DNA of 64,000 nucleotides from Nitrobacteraceae bacterium AZCC 1564 (GCA_036924835.1 JBAGRR010000001.1:3487001-3551000), one strand, 5' to 3'. Shown: positions 9,394-18,000, counted from the stretch's first letter. The notes: generated by a model from the letters alone, not told the origin. A program made the numbers and translations.

Positions 9394-9837
9394 ACGCCGC
9401 GCCTTGAAGAAGTTCTTCAGCAATCCGGCGGCCTCGCTCTCGCCGACGGAAGGGTAGATCTCCGGCGCATGGTGGCAGGTGGGGGAAGCGAAAAACCGGA
9501 CCCCGCTGTCGACCGCGCCGCCTTTCGGATCCGCGGCCCCGTAATACAGCCGCCGGATGCGCGCGAAGGAGATGGCTGCGGCACACATGGTGCAGGGCTC
9601 CAAGGTGACATAGAGATCGCAATCGACAAGGCGTTCGCTGCCAATCAGACGAGCGGCCTCACGGATCGCCAGAATCTCGGCGTGCGCTGTCGGGTCCCTG
9701 TCGGTCAGCGTGCGGTTTCCCGCCCGTGCGAGGACCTTGCCATCGCGGACGATGACGCATCCGATTGGCACCTCGCCGGATGTTTCCGCGATCTGGGCCT
9801 GTTCCAGGGCCAAATCCATGAAAGATTGCGCCGTCAT
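9391..9837 (-). CDS. tadA: tRNA adenosine(34) deaminase
   Basis: A 148-residue zinc-dependent deaminase that converts A34 of tRNA-Arg(ACG) to inosine. The zinc and proton-shuttle motifs are complete: TAHAEILAI with H52 and E54, and EPCTMCAAAI with C82 and C85. The ATG at 9835-9837 has AGGAAACGAG upstream. It converges on the GNAT gene with a palindromic element between, and is divergent from the rluB-type gene. A guanine or cytosine deaminase is possible for this fold, but length and the PCTMC context fit TadA best. Confidence 0.93.
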   Translation of the reverse strand: MTAQSFMDLALEQAQIAETSGEVPIGCVIVRDGKVLARAGNRTLTDRDPTAHAEILAIREAARLIGSERLVDCDLYVTLEPCTMCAAAISFARIRRLYYGAADPKGGAVDSGVRFFASPTCHHAPEIYPSVGESEAAGLLKNFFKARR

Positions 9838-9990
9838 GTCTCGTTTCCTGCAAAGAACTCTGTTATGACAGCGCCTTCAGCCACACCGGTTTTGCTCGAA
9901 ACCCGCTCTTCCTCGTAGAAGTAGCGTTTGCAACGTGAGCCGGATTCCTGCGCCAGATTGCGCATTCCTAGACGCCCTGAGAGATCATTC

Positions 9991-11967
9991 ATGCCCCGCG
10001 ACAACAATAAAAACAACGGCCGTCCGCCGCGCCGCGGAGCGGGGGAGGGCTACAAGGGCGGCGGCAAGGGCCGATCCGGAGGCGGGCGCCCAGCCCGTTC
10101 CGTAGGGCCACGCGGCGCCGACAAGAAATTCGGAGATCGAAAGTTCGGCGACAAGCGTCCGGCCGGTGATAAGCGCCCGGCGTCGAGGGCCTATGGCGGC
10201 AAGAGTGAGGGCTTCCGCAAGGATGGTGATCGCCCGCGTTTCAGCCGGGACGAGCGCCCGAACCGCGGCCCACGCAAGGATTTCGGTGCGCGCGATCAGG
10301 GTGAGCGACGATCGTTCAAACCGCGGGAGGAGCGTGGAGAACGTTCCTTCGGTGGGCGTAGCCGAGCAGATGATCGTGCGCCGCGCGCTGAGCGCAGTGA
10401 CTCCCGCCCGAGCCGTGCCGGTAGCTTCGGCGACAAGAAGTTCGGAGAGAAGCGGCCTTACACACCACGTGGTGAAGGCCGCGATGCCCGGCCAGCGCGC
10501 TTTGATCGTGGCGACAGGCCGCGTTTTAACCGGGATGAAGGTGGTGAGCGCGGTGCTCGTCGTCCGCCCCGCAGGGATTTCGGACAGGGTGAAGATCGCA
10601 GCAACGAGAAGCCGTGGGAGAGCCGTGCACCCCGCCGCGACGATGCGCGACGGACCGACAGATCACGTGACGATCGTGGTTCGGGCGATCGCCCGCGTTT
10701 TTCACGATCGCGCGACGATCGGCCGGAGCGAGACGGGCGCAAAGGCTTCGGACGTCCGCGCTTTGAGCGTGAGCACGAGGATCGTGCGCCGCGCGGACGG
10801 AACGACTGGCAGGAACATCCGCGTAGCGAACGTCGTGAGCGCGGCAGTCATGAAGACCGTCCGCGTCGCGACAATGAAGATGACAGCAGGATCTTCACCA
10901 AGCGTCCGGCGTTCGGTGGACGTGGTGCTTATCGCGAGCGCAAGCCCGATCAGGACAAGCGGGCCCCGCGTGCTGTGCCGGAGAAAAAGAAGACCGGCGA
11001 TCGCATCGCCAAGGTCGTCGCGCGGGCCGGCGTTTGCTCGCGGCGGGATGCCGAGGAGTGGATCACGCAGGGCCGTGTTGCGGTCAACGGCCGGGTCATC
11101 ACATCGCCTGCGCTTGATGTCACGACGCGCGATGTCATCACGATCGACGGCAAGCCGTTGCCGGAGCGTGAGCGCACGCGGCTGTTCCTCTATCACAAGC
11201 CGCGCGGCTTGATGACGACCCACGACGATCCCGAGGGCCGGCCCACGGTGTTCGACAATTTGCCGGAAGGCTTACCGCGGCTGATCAGCGTTGGACGGCT
11301 CGACTTCAACACTGAGGGCTTGCTCCTTCTGACCAATGACGGTGGGCTCGCTCGTTCGCTGGAACTGCCGGATACCGGCTGGCTGCGGCGCTATCGTGTC
11401 CGTGCCCATGGTGATGTGACACAGGCCCAACTCGACGAATTGAAGAAGGGCGTTGAGGTCGATGGCGTGAAGTACGGTTCGATCGAGGCGACGCTGGAGC
11501 GCGATCAAGGCTCTAACGTCTGGATCGTGTTCGCCATCCGCGAGGGCAAGAACCGCGAGGTGCGCAACGTGATGGCGCACCTTGGTCTCGAAGTGAACCG
11601 CCTGATCCGTGTGTCTTACGGCCCGTTCCAACTGGGCGAGATCGAAGAAGGACAGGTCGAGGAGATCCGCAGCCGCGTGTTGCGCGAGCAGCTTGGCGAA
11701 AAGATCGTCAAGATGTCAGGGTCACAGTTCGATGCGCCGACACACGAGGCAGAAGAAAAGATGCCGCGCGGGAAAGGCAGCATCAAGCCCAAGAGAGAGG
11801 TTGTCGCCGATCGCAAGGGACGCCGGGTGCTTGTTCAACGCACCGGAAGCGACGATGCACGGGCGCGCAATGAGGAGCGGGCCGCAGGAGGCCCGCCACG
11901 CCGTCCGCGAGGCGGATATAAAGGCAAGCGCGACATCAAGCCGGAAATTGATTTCACGGAAGACTGA
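9991..11967 (+). CDS. RluB/RsuA-family pseudouridine synthase with long Arg/Gly-rich N-terminal extension
   Basis: A 658-residue protein in three parts. Residues 1-336 are low-complexity, rich in Arg, Gly, Asp, Lys and Phe with many RPRF, FGDK and RDDR-like units, predicted disordered and RNA-binding. Residues about 337-397 form an S4 RNA-binding domain (DRIAKVVARAGVCSRRDAEE). The catalytic domain follows, with GRLDFNTEGLLLLTNDG placing the catalytic aspartate at D438. A basic tail (about 590-658) closes it. RluB modifies U2605 of 23S rRNA in E. coli; RsuA and RluF are alternatives. The ATG at 9991 is chosen as the first with a plausible context; open sequence upstream has little coding quality. 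Confidence 0.88.
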   Translation: MPRDNNKNNGRPPRRGAGEGYKGGGKGRSGGGRPARSVGPRGADKKFGDRKFGDKRPAGDKRPASRAYGGKSEGFRKDGDRPRFSRDERPNRGPRKDFGARDQGERRSFKPREERGERSFGGRSRADDRAPRAERSDSRPSRAGSFGDKKFGEKRPYTPRGEGRDARPARFDRGDRPRFNRDEGGERGARRPPRRDFGQGEDRSNEKPWESRAPRRDDARRTDRSRDDRGSGDRPRFSRSRDDRPERDGRKGFGRPRFEREHEDRAPRGRNDWQEHPRSERRERGSHEDRPRRDNEDDSRIFTKRPAFGGRGAYRERKPDQDKRAPRAVPEKKKTGDRIAKVVARAGVCSRRDAEEWITQGRVAVNGRVITSPALDVTTRDVITIDGKPLPERERTRLFLYHKPRGLMTTHDDPEGRPTVFDNLPEGLPRLISVGRLDFNTEGLLLLTNDGGLARSLELPDTGWLRRYRVRAHGDVTQAQLDELKKGVEVDGVKYGSIEATLERDQGSNVWIVFAIREGKNREVRNVMAHLGLEVNRLIRVSYGPFQLGEIEEGQVEEIRSRVLREQLGEKIVKMSGSQFDAPTHEAEEKMPRGKGSIKPKREVVADRKGRRVLVQRTGSDDARARNEERAAGGPPRRPRGGYKGKRDIKPEIDFTED

Positions 11968-12024
11968 GCATGATCCGCCGTGCAGAAAGCTGCCGTTTCG
12001 GCAAGATCGTGTTCGGAGCGTAGG

Positions 12025-12579
12025 ATGCGTGTGGTTGCTGGGCGGCTGCGGGGCCGCAATATTGCGTCACCTTCATCGAACGATATTCGACCGACGCAGG
12101 ATCGTCTGCGCGAGTCGGTATTCAACATCCTGATGCACGCCTACGAAAACCCTGTGCTCGACGCGCGGGTGCTGGATCTGTTTGCCGGCACGGGCGCGCT
12201 CGGTATCGAAGCGATCTCACGTGGTGCGGCTTTCACGCTCTTTGTCGACAATGGCGCAGAAGCACGTGCCTTGCTGCGGAACAATGTCGAAGCACTGGGG
12301 CTTGGTGGCGTGACAAAAGTTTTTCGCCGCGATGCGACCAACCTCGGCCCAGCATATCCGGTCGAGCCGTTCTCCCTGGCCTTCCTCGATCCCCCCTACG
12401 GGCGCGGCCTTGCCGACAAGGCCTTGGTCTCCATGCGTGATGGAAAATGGCTGGTCCCAGGTGCGCTGGTCGTGGTCGAGGAATGGAAAGCTGCGGCGCT
12501 GAGCGCGCCGGATGGTTTCGAAGAGCTTGAGCGGCGTGCTTACGACGAGACCGAGTTCGTGTTTATGCGCGCGCTCTAG
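12025..12579 (+). CDS. rsmD: 16S rRNA (guanine(966)-N(2))-methyltransferase
   Basis: A 184-residue SAM-dependent methyltransferase that makes m2G966 in 16S rRNA. Seen: MRVVAGRLRGRNIASPSSNDIRP (short N-terminus binding RNA; the ligand region RPTQDRLRESVFNIL), the SAM motif VLDLFAGTGALGIEAISRGA (about residues 46-65) and the catalytic LDPPYGRGL motif (about 114-122). The ATG at 12025 follows GGAGCGTAGG; the frame is open 45 bp further up but without a better start. It follows the pseudouridine synthase by 57 bp, a pairing of two rRNA-modification genes. Its TAG stop is the first triplet of a palindromic repeat. Confidence 0.94.
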   Translation: MRVVAGRLRGRNIASPSSNDIRPTQDRLRESVFNILMHAYENPVLDARVLDLFAGTGALGIEAISRGAAFTLFVDNGAEARALLRNNVEALGLGGVTKVFRRDATNLGPAYPVEPFSLAFLDPPYGRGLADKALVSMRDGKWLVPGALVVVEEWKAAALSAPDGFEELERRAYDETEFVFMRAL

Positions 12580-12652
12580 TGTCCCGGTTCTAACGTTCGC
12601 ATCACTTTGCAATACTCTCGTTTGCGAACGTTAGAACCAGAAGGGACACTAG
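12577..12652. repeat. TAGTG-ended intergenic palindrome, copy 2
   Basis: An inverted repeat with arms TAGTGTCCCGGTTCTAACG... and the complement at the right end, the right arm carrying 4 extra bases (stem of about 24 bp, loop about 20). The AACGTTCG core is next to the loop in both arms. The left TAG is the stop codon of rsmD. It is in tandem with the next palindrome, 12 bp away. Confidence 0.8.
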
Positions 12653-12664
12653 CAATTTGATGAA

Positions 12665-12744
12665 GCTAGTGCGCTTTTGGATTTGACGTTCGTAATGAGG
12701 ATTCGCCGCAATGCTGATACGAACGTCAAATCCAGCGCGCTAGC
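12665..12744. repeat. TAGTG/TAGCG-ended intergenic palindrome, copy 3
   Basis: An 80-bp inverted repeat. The left arm GCTAGTGCGCTTTTGGATTT and following GACGTTCGTA match the complement of the right arm apart from a 3-base insertion and one change. It shares with copy 2 the TAGTG end and a CGTTCG core beside the loop, though the middle of the arm differs. It lies just before the convergent mutL end (12758). Confidence 0.78.
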
Positions 12745-12757
12745 GAGCTGAGCGCGC

Positions 12758-14611
12758 TTACCGTCTTCCGAACAGCTTCTCGATATCTGCAAGCTTCAAT
12801 TCGACATAGGTCGGGCGGCCGTGGTTGCACTGGCCGGAATTTGGCGTGACTTCCATTTCGCGCAGCAGCGCGTTCATTTCTTCCGGCCTGAGGATGCGGC
12901 CCGAGCGGACCGAGCCATGACACGCCATGGTCGCCGCGACATGCATCAGGCGGCGTTCGAGCGGCAATGCCTCGTCCCATTCCGCCATGTGCTCGGCGAG
13001 ATCGCGAACCAGCGATGCCACATTGGTTTTTCCCAGCAATGATGGCGTCTCGCGCACAGCGACCGCGCCGGGCCCAAACGACTCGAGCACGAGCCCGAAT
13101 TTTTCCAGTTCGTCTGCGCGCGCCACCAGCTTCTCGACACTGGCTTCGTCCATCTCGACGATTTCGGGAATGAGAAGCATCTGCCGCTGCACGCCATCGC
13201 GTTCAAGCGAGGCTTTCAGGCGCTCGTAAACGATGCGCTCATGTGCGGCATGCTGATCGACGACGATGAGCCCGTCGCGGGTCTGGGTCACGATGTAGTT
13301 CTCATGGATTTGCGCGCGGGCGGCGCCGAGCGGATGATCCAGCAGATCGCGCGGCGGCGGCTCGTTGACACGAACGTCGGCCGCGGGAGCGCCCGTATCG
13401 AACACCGCTTGCGCGGCTTCAGCAAATACGTTCGATGAGAATTCATGAGACGATGAGCTCTCGAAAGACGTGGCCGGAGTGGTTGATCCGTTGAACGCCA
13501 TCCCTGCTGTCGTCGGATAACTTGGCGAGCGCCGCCAGTCCCAGCCGCCGCGCGGAAGGCTGCCGGGCCGGAACGCCGTGATCGCTACACCATCGGAATT
13601 AGCTGCGGTGCGTTTTCCCTCGCGCGCCAGACCGTCTTTCAGTGCGTGGACAATCAGCGCGCGGACGAGGCCGGCATTGCGGAAACGTACTTCAGTCTTG
13701 GCCGGATGCACATTGGCATCGACTTCCTGCGTATCCAGTGTCACGAACAGCGCCACCACCGGGTGCCGGTCGCGCGGGAGGTAGTCAGCATAGGCTGCGC
13801 GAACTGCGCCCAAAATGAGCTTGTCGCGCACAGGGCGGTTGTTGACGAACAGATACTGACCAAGCGCGTTGGCGCGGGTGAGCGATGGTGCAGCAGCAAA
13901 ACCTTCGACCACGACGCCGTCACGTTCGGAGCGAACTTCCATCGCGCTGGCGCGGAAATCGGCGCCGAGAATGTCGCCAAGCCGCGTCAGTTGTCCGGGC
14001 GCCCCGGGAAGAGCGGCAGCCCACGTCACCGGCGCACGCTCCTCGCCGGACAGTGAGAACGCAATGTCGGGCCGAGCCATCGCCAGCCGCCGCACCACTT
14101 CGCGAATGGCTTCGGCCTCGGTGCGGTCGGTCTTGAGGAATTTGAGTCGGGCCGGCGTTGCGTAAAACAAGTCGCTGACCTCGACGCGCGTGCCGTTGCT
14201 GAGGGCCGCAGGCACGATGTCCGATTTTTCGCCGGCATCGACATTCAGTGCCCATGCGTGCGGCTCGCTGGCGTGACGCGTCGTGATGCCAAGCCGGGCG
14301 ACCGCACCGATGGATGGCAATGCTTCACCGCGAAAGCCGAGAGTACGAATGCGGAGCAGATCCTCGTCGTCCAGTTTCGATGTCGCATGGCGGTCAACAG
14401 CGAGCGCGAGATCGTCGCGCGTCATGCCCGAACCGTCATCGGTAATGGTGATGCGACGCCGTCCGCCGCCGTCAGTGAAAATATCGACGCGGCTGGCGCC
14501 TGCGTCGATGGCGTTCTCGACCAATTCCTTCACCGCGCTGGCGGGGCGCTCCACCACTTCGCCGGCGGCGATGCGGTTGATGATCTGTTCGGGAAGCTGG
14601 CGGACTGGCAT
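12758..14611 (-). CDS. mutL: DNA mismatch repair protein MutL with endonuclease motif
   Basis: A 617-residue mismatch repair ATPase. The N-terminal GHKL ATPase shows ELVENAIDAGASRVDI, ITDDGSGMTRDDL and RIRTLGFRGEALPSI; a variable linker lies at about 330-430. The C-terminal dimerisation and nuclease domain has VVDQHAAHERIVYERLK, matching the DQHA(X)2E(X)4E metal site of nicking MutL proteins in MutH-less bacteria, plus ATMACHGSVR and GQCNHGRPTYVE near the end. It converges on rsmD across two palindromes and is divergent from the DUF3592 gene. Confidence 0.96.
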   Translation of the reverse strand: MPVRQLPEQIINRIAAGEVVERPASAVKELVENAIDAGASRVDIFTDGGGRRRITITDDGSGMTRDDLALAVDRHATSKLDDEDLLRIRTLGFRGEALPSIGAVARLGITTRHASEPHAWALNVDAGEKSDIVPAALSNGTRVEVSDLFYATPARLKFLKTDRTEAEAIREVVRRLAMARPDIAFSLSGEERAPVTWAAALPGAPGQLTRLGDILGADFRASAMEVRSERDGVVVEGFAAAPSLTRANALGQYLFVNNRPVRDKLILGAVRAAYADYLPRDRHPVVALFVTLDTQEVDANVHPAKTEVRFRNAGLVRALIVHALKDGLAREGKRTAANSDGVAITAFRPGSLPRGGWDWRRSPSYPTTAGMAFNGSTTPATSFESSSSHEFSSNVFAEAAQAVFDTGAPAADVRVNEPPPRDLLDHPLGAARAQIHENYIVTQTRDGLIVVDQHAAHERIVYERLKASLERDGVQRQMLLIPEIVEMDEASVEKLVARADELEKFGLVLESFGPGAVAVRETPSLLGKTNVASLVRDLAEHMAEWDEALPLERRLMHVAATMACHGSVRSGRILRPEEMNALLREMEVTPNSGQCNHGRPTYVELKLADIEKLFGRR

Positions 14612-14747
14612 GAATAATCCGGACGATTCGTTGGTTTGAGTATTTTAGGCCGGGATCGAACCCAATGTATGGCTAAAACCGACCCAACAATGGGATCTTT
14701 CCCGGGACTTTTAAGCACCATTTCCTTGTTTTCCCGGAGTTATTTCA

Positions 14748-15740
14748 ATGTTGAGCGCTTCTCAGCTGCTGTGGACCCGTATTGGCGCGGGTGTTTGTCT
14801 GTTTATGGTGGCCAATCAGATCTATGCCCTGTGGAAGGTGCGCAGCCGGGTCGGGGCAGGAAAAAGCTGGTCGCGGACCTCCGGCAAAATCATCACTTCG
14901 ACGCTTTCGCAGCCGGATGTGCCACGCAAGGGCGGTGAGACCGATGCGACGGTCGACATTCGTTATCAGTATCAGGTTTCGGGGAAGAGTTTCGAAGGCA
15001 AGCGCATCAAATTCGGTGGCCAAGGAGGCATGACGCGGGTCGCGGCGGAGCAACTCGTTGCCAAATATCCCATCGGCGCCGCCGTTGACGTCTACTATGA
15101 TCCAAAGTCGCCGGTGCGCTCGGCTCTTGAACCTCGAAACAAGAGCAGTGTCGTATCGCATATTGTGTTTCTGGCTGTTTTTTCGGTCATATCGATCGTT
15201 CTCATTGCCCACTCCATTGCTGGTAAAGTCCTGACCAATTCCAATGGAATGCCGTTGTTTGCGTTCCTTCTGCCGCTGTTGGCGATCTTCGTCGGCATCG
15301 GCGCATTTGTTCAATACATCATGCAGCGCAAGCAAATCAGCGCCAGCATGAGATGGCCGACTGTCTTGGGCAAGATCACTGAGGTCGGTGTCGTTGCCGA
15401 GGAACGTCACGAAGATGATGACGACGGCAGGACACGCATCACGACTGTTTATCGATCCGATGTGCAGTATGCCTACGCCGTCGGCGGTCGCGAATTTCAC
15501 AGCAATAAGTGGAATTGGGGGTGGACGGCCTTTTATCCGGACGAAGCGAGCGCAAGGGCGCCTGTCGCGGAATACACCGTCGGAGCAAGTGTCCCTGTTT
15601 TCTACAATCCGCAGAACCCGGAGGAAGCGATCCTGGAGCCGGGCAACAAGGACGGTCGCGGAGCTCAACTCATTTTCGGAGCCATGTTCGTGATCGCTGG
15701 CGCCATTATGCTTTGGGCTTTCTCAGTTTTACAGGCTTGA
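14748..15740 (+). CDS. Membrane protein with two DUF3592-like domains
   Basis: A 330-residue integral membrane protein. Helices are seen at about residues 10-28 (RIGAGVCLFMVANQIYALW), 136-156, 164-186 and 304-327. Between them are two similar soluble repeats, each with a Y-x-Y-x-V segment (IRYQYQVSGKSFEGKRIKF and VQYAYAVGGREFHSNKWNW), then YPIGAAVDVYYDPKSP or YTVGASVPVFYNPQNP, a mark of DUF3592. An acidic loop EERHEDDDDG precedes the second repeat. Such proteins are common and uncharacterised. It starts 136 bp from the divergent mutL and converges on arfB. Confidence 0.78.
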   Translation: MLSASQLLWTRIGAGVCLFMVANQIYALWKVRSRVGAGKSWSRTSGKIITSTLSQPDVPRKGGETDATVDIRYQYQVSGKSFEGKRIKFGGQGGMTRVAAEQLVAKYPIGAAVDVYYDPKSPVRSALEPRNKSSVVSHIVFLAVFSVISIVLIAHSIAGKVLTNSNGMPLFAFLLPLLAIFVGIGAFVQYIMQRKQISASMRWPTVLGKITEVGVVAEERHEDDDDGRTRITTVYRSDVQYAYAVGGREFHSNKWNWGWTAFYPDEASARAPVAEYTVGASVPVFYNPQNPEEAILEPGNKDGRGAQLIFGAMFVIAGAIMLWAFSVLQA

Positions 15741-15758
15741 GGCCGCTGCAGCCGCGCG

Positions 15759-16175
15759 TTAGTCGTATCGCACCGAACCGCGGTTGGCCTTGATATCACT
15801 GCGGCGCTTCTTGCCTTCAAGACGCCGTTTCTTGGAGCCCAGCGTTGGTTTGGTGGCGCGGCGGGGCGTCGGGCGCACGGATGCTTCGCGCAGCAACTCC
15901 AGCAGCCTGTCGATGGCGTCTGCGCGATTGCGCTCCTGGGTGCGGAAGCGCTGCGCGTGGATGACGAGCACGCCGTCCTTGGTCATCCGTTGACCGGCAA
16001 GTCCACGCAGCCGGGTTAGCACGTCAGGGGCGAGGTTGATGTGGCTGACGTCAAAGCGCAGCTGTGCAGCCGTCGACAGCTTGTTGACATTCTGCCCGCC
16101 CGGCCCAGAGGCGCGGACGAACGAGATGTCGATATCGCTTTCATCGATGATGATATCGCGCGTGACCCTAAGCAT
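15759..16175 (-). CDS. arfB: Alternative ribosome-rescue factor / peptidyl-tRNA hydrolase ArfB
   Basis: A 138-residue release-factor homologue that hydrolyses peptidyl-tRNA on stalled ribosomes. The catalytic GGQ motif is in RASGPGGQNVNKLST (G26, G27, Q28). The C-terminal tail is strongly basic (TLGSKKRRLEGKKRRSDIKANRGSV), as needed to occupy the empty mRNA channel. Start ATG at 16173-16175: it gives MLRVTRDIIIDESDI, the normal N-terminus; the frame remains open upstream through the TauE gene, but that part is antisense shadow. It is 65 bp downstream of the TauE-like gene on the same strand. Confidence 0.94.
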   Translation of the reverse strand: MLRVTRDIIIDESDIDISFVRASGPGGQNVNKLSTAAQLRFDVSHINLAPDVLTRLRGLAGQRMTKDGVLVIHAQRFRTQERNRADAIDRLLELLREASVRPTPRRATKPTLGSKKRRLEGKKRRSDIKANRGSVRYD

Positions 16176-16240
16176 GCGGAAGGAGTAGCACGATCCGCGG
16201 GGACGGGCACCGCCTTTCCCCGACTTTCGCCTTGGCCTCG

Positions 16241-16993
16241 TTAGCCGTGCAGCTTCATCAGCGTTTTGCTGGCGAGATAAATCCCAAGCATCATCATCGA
16301 AATCAGGAACCAGCGTCGGAATGTGTCGGGTGACATGCGCGAGCGAAGCACCTGGCCGATATACATGCCCGCAAAAGCTGCCACCATCGCAACGGCACCG
16401 GGCAGCGCAATTGAGACGCTCATCAATCCGGCATCGCTCAGGTTGAAGATCAGCGCCACCGAGGCCGTGGTGAAAAAGACGCCCAGTGCCTGGACCAGTT
16501 CGTCCTTTTCCATGCCGATGGCCTGCATGAAAGGCATCGAGGGAATAACCTGCACGCCGGTGGCCGCGGATACCAGTCCTGTCAACGCTCCGACAATTCC
16601 GCCGATCCATTTCTCGTTGGAGCGCGGAACGCTGAAGCGGACTTTCGACAGGCCAACGATGGCATAGATCACCAGCAGCACGCCGAGAACGATGGTGCCA
16701 TATGGTGCATACGGACCCGTCATCAGGCCGGAGCCCGACCAGATGCCGATGCATACGCCCGCCATCAGCGGCCACAGCCGCCGCAGGATATCGCGCAGAT
16801 AAGGGCCGCCGAAGGTTTGCCAGATGTTCGTGACGAGCGAGGGTACGATCACGATAGCGAGAGCCTGAGCAGGGGACATACGGGTTGCGAGCAACCCGAT
16901 CGCGACGGTGGGAAGGCCCATGCCGATTGTCCCCTTCACAAAACCTGCAAGGAGAAAGACGGCGGCGATCAAGAAAAGAATCGGATCAGACAT
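16241..16993 (-). CDS. TauE/SafE family sulfite/anion exporter
   Basis: A 250-residue polytopic membrane protein with about eight hydrophobic helices. The N-terminus LFLIAAVFLLAGFVKGTIGMGLP carries the GxxxG-rich motif of TauE/SafE half-repeats, and GIVGALTGLVSAATGVQVIP starts the second half. Members move sulfite, sulfoacetate or other organic anions across the inner membrane. The ATG at 16991-16993 is chosen; a start 36 bp upstream would add a Cys-rich tail not expected for this family. It is divergent from a LysR regulator, which probably controls it. Confidence 0.85.
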   Translation of the reverse strand: MSDPILFLIAAVFLLAGFVKGTIGMGLPTVAIGLLATRMSPAQALAIVIVPSLVTNIWQTFGGPYLRDILRRLWPLMAGVCIGIWSGSGLMTGPYAPYGTIVLGVLLVIYAIVGLSKVRFSVPRSNEKWIGGIVGALTGLVSAATGVQVIPSMPFMQAIGMEKDELVQALGVFFTTASVALIFNLSDAGLMSVSIALPGAVAMVAAFAGMYIGQVLRSRMSPDTFRRWFLISMMMLGIYLASKTLMKLHG

Positions 16994-16998
16994 GCTGG

Positions 16999-17033
16999 CA
17001 CATTGACCACACTGTTGCGGCGGGCACAATGTG
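16999..17033. promoter_or_regulatory. Candidate LysR-type operator in the tauE/lysR divergent gap
   Basis: The 99-bp gap between the divergent TauE and LysR genes contains CACATTG (16999-17005) and its exact inverse complement CAATGTG (17027-17033), 21 bp apart. LysR proteins bind dyad sites in such gaps. The spacing is longer than the usual T-N11-A box, so this is only a candidate. Confidence 0.3.
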
Positions 17034-17092
17034 GAGATTACGGGGGAGCCTTCGGCTCAGGCGAAGGCAGAACATCGAGGCCGGGTGAGCCG

Positions 17093-17986
17093 ATGCATTT
17101 CGATTTGACCGATCTCAGGCTCTTTGTGGCGATTGCGGAGACCCGCAGCATCACCCATGGCGCTGAGCGCGTGGCTCTTGCGCTCGCTTCGGCAAGCGCG
17201 CGCATCAAGGCGCTAGAAGCTGCCCTTGGGGTCTCGCTGCTGGAGCGCCAGCGGCGTGGCGTGCGATTGACGGCGGCCGGTGAAAGCCTGCTCGATCACG
17301 CCCGGATTGTCCTGCATCAGGTTGCAACCCTACAGGGGGAACTTGCGGTCTATGCGCGGGGCATGAAAGCCCGCATTCATATGCTTGCCAACACCTCCGG
17401 CGCCGTCGAGCACCTGCCGAAGGCGCTGGCGTCCTTTCTGGCGGCGTACCCGTCGATCAGCATTGATGTGGAGGAGCGCGAAAGCCCGGAGATTGGCGTC
17501 GCTTTGGCTTCCGGTGCGGCCGATATTGGCATCGCCATCGACACGGCTCTGCCCGAAGCCCTGGATCGCTTTCCATTTTGTGATGATCGGCTGGTCCTGA
17601 TTGTGTCGGAGCAGGATGAGGCGGCGCGACGGCGGCAGATCTCGTTCGGCGACATCGTGGGGCGAGAATTCGTAGGTCTCGCCGAGGGGAGCGCGCTGCA
17701 GAACCATATCGCAGCACATGCCGCAGGTCTCGGAGCCCGGCTTCGCATGCGTGCGCGGCTGAAGAATTTCGATGCTATGTGTCAGATGGTTGAAGCAGGT
17801 GTGGGTGTGGCGGTTATTCCCGAGGCAGCCGCACGGCGCTATAGCCGGTCAGCAAAAATCAAGGCGGTGCGGATGACCGATCCTTGGACTACTCGCAGGC
17901 TTGTCATCTGCATGCGCAACCGGCGCTCGCTGGCCCGGCCTGTGCAGCAACTGGCCGATCACTTGAGGATGTTTGCAAAAGTTTGA
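17093..17986 (+). CDS. LysR family transcriptional regulator
   Basis: A 297-residue regulator. The winged helix-turn-helix is at residues about 1-60 (LRLFVAIAETRSITHGAERVALALASASARIKALE), followed by LLERQRRGVRLTAAG, the standard LysR wing. The C-terminal 200 residues form the periplasmic-binding-like effector domain. The ATG at 17093 is preceded by GGGTGAG; the frame is open further up but upstream sequence lacks LysR character. It is divergent from the TauE exporter, the usual arrangement of a LysR activator with its target. The effector is unknown; a sulfonate-like or organic acid ligand is a guess from the neighbour. Confidence 0.88.
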   Translation: MHFDLTDLRLFVAIAETRSITHGAERVALALASASARIKALEAALGVSLLERQRRGVRLTAAGESLLDHARIVLHQVATLQGELAVYARGMKARIHMLANTSGAVEHLPKALASFLAAYPSISIDVEERESPEIGVALASGAADIGIAIDTALPEALDRFPFCDDRLVLIVSEQDEAARRRQISFGDIVGREFVGLAEGSALQNHIAAHAAGLGARLRMRARLKNFDAMCQMVEAGVGVAVIPEAAARRYSRSAKIKAVRMTDPWTTRRLVICMRNRRSLARPVQQLADHLRMFAKV

Positions 17987-18000
17987 GAGTGGTTGGCCGG

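Noticed and set aside
16176-16775. Long N-terminal extension of arfB
   Set aside because: The frame stays open for 600 bp upstream of the ATG at 16175, but that stretch is the antisense-frame shadow of the TauE gene and has no family support.
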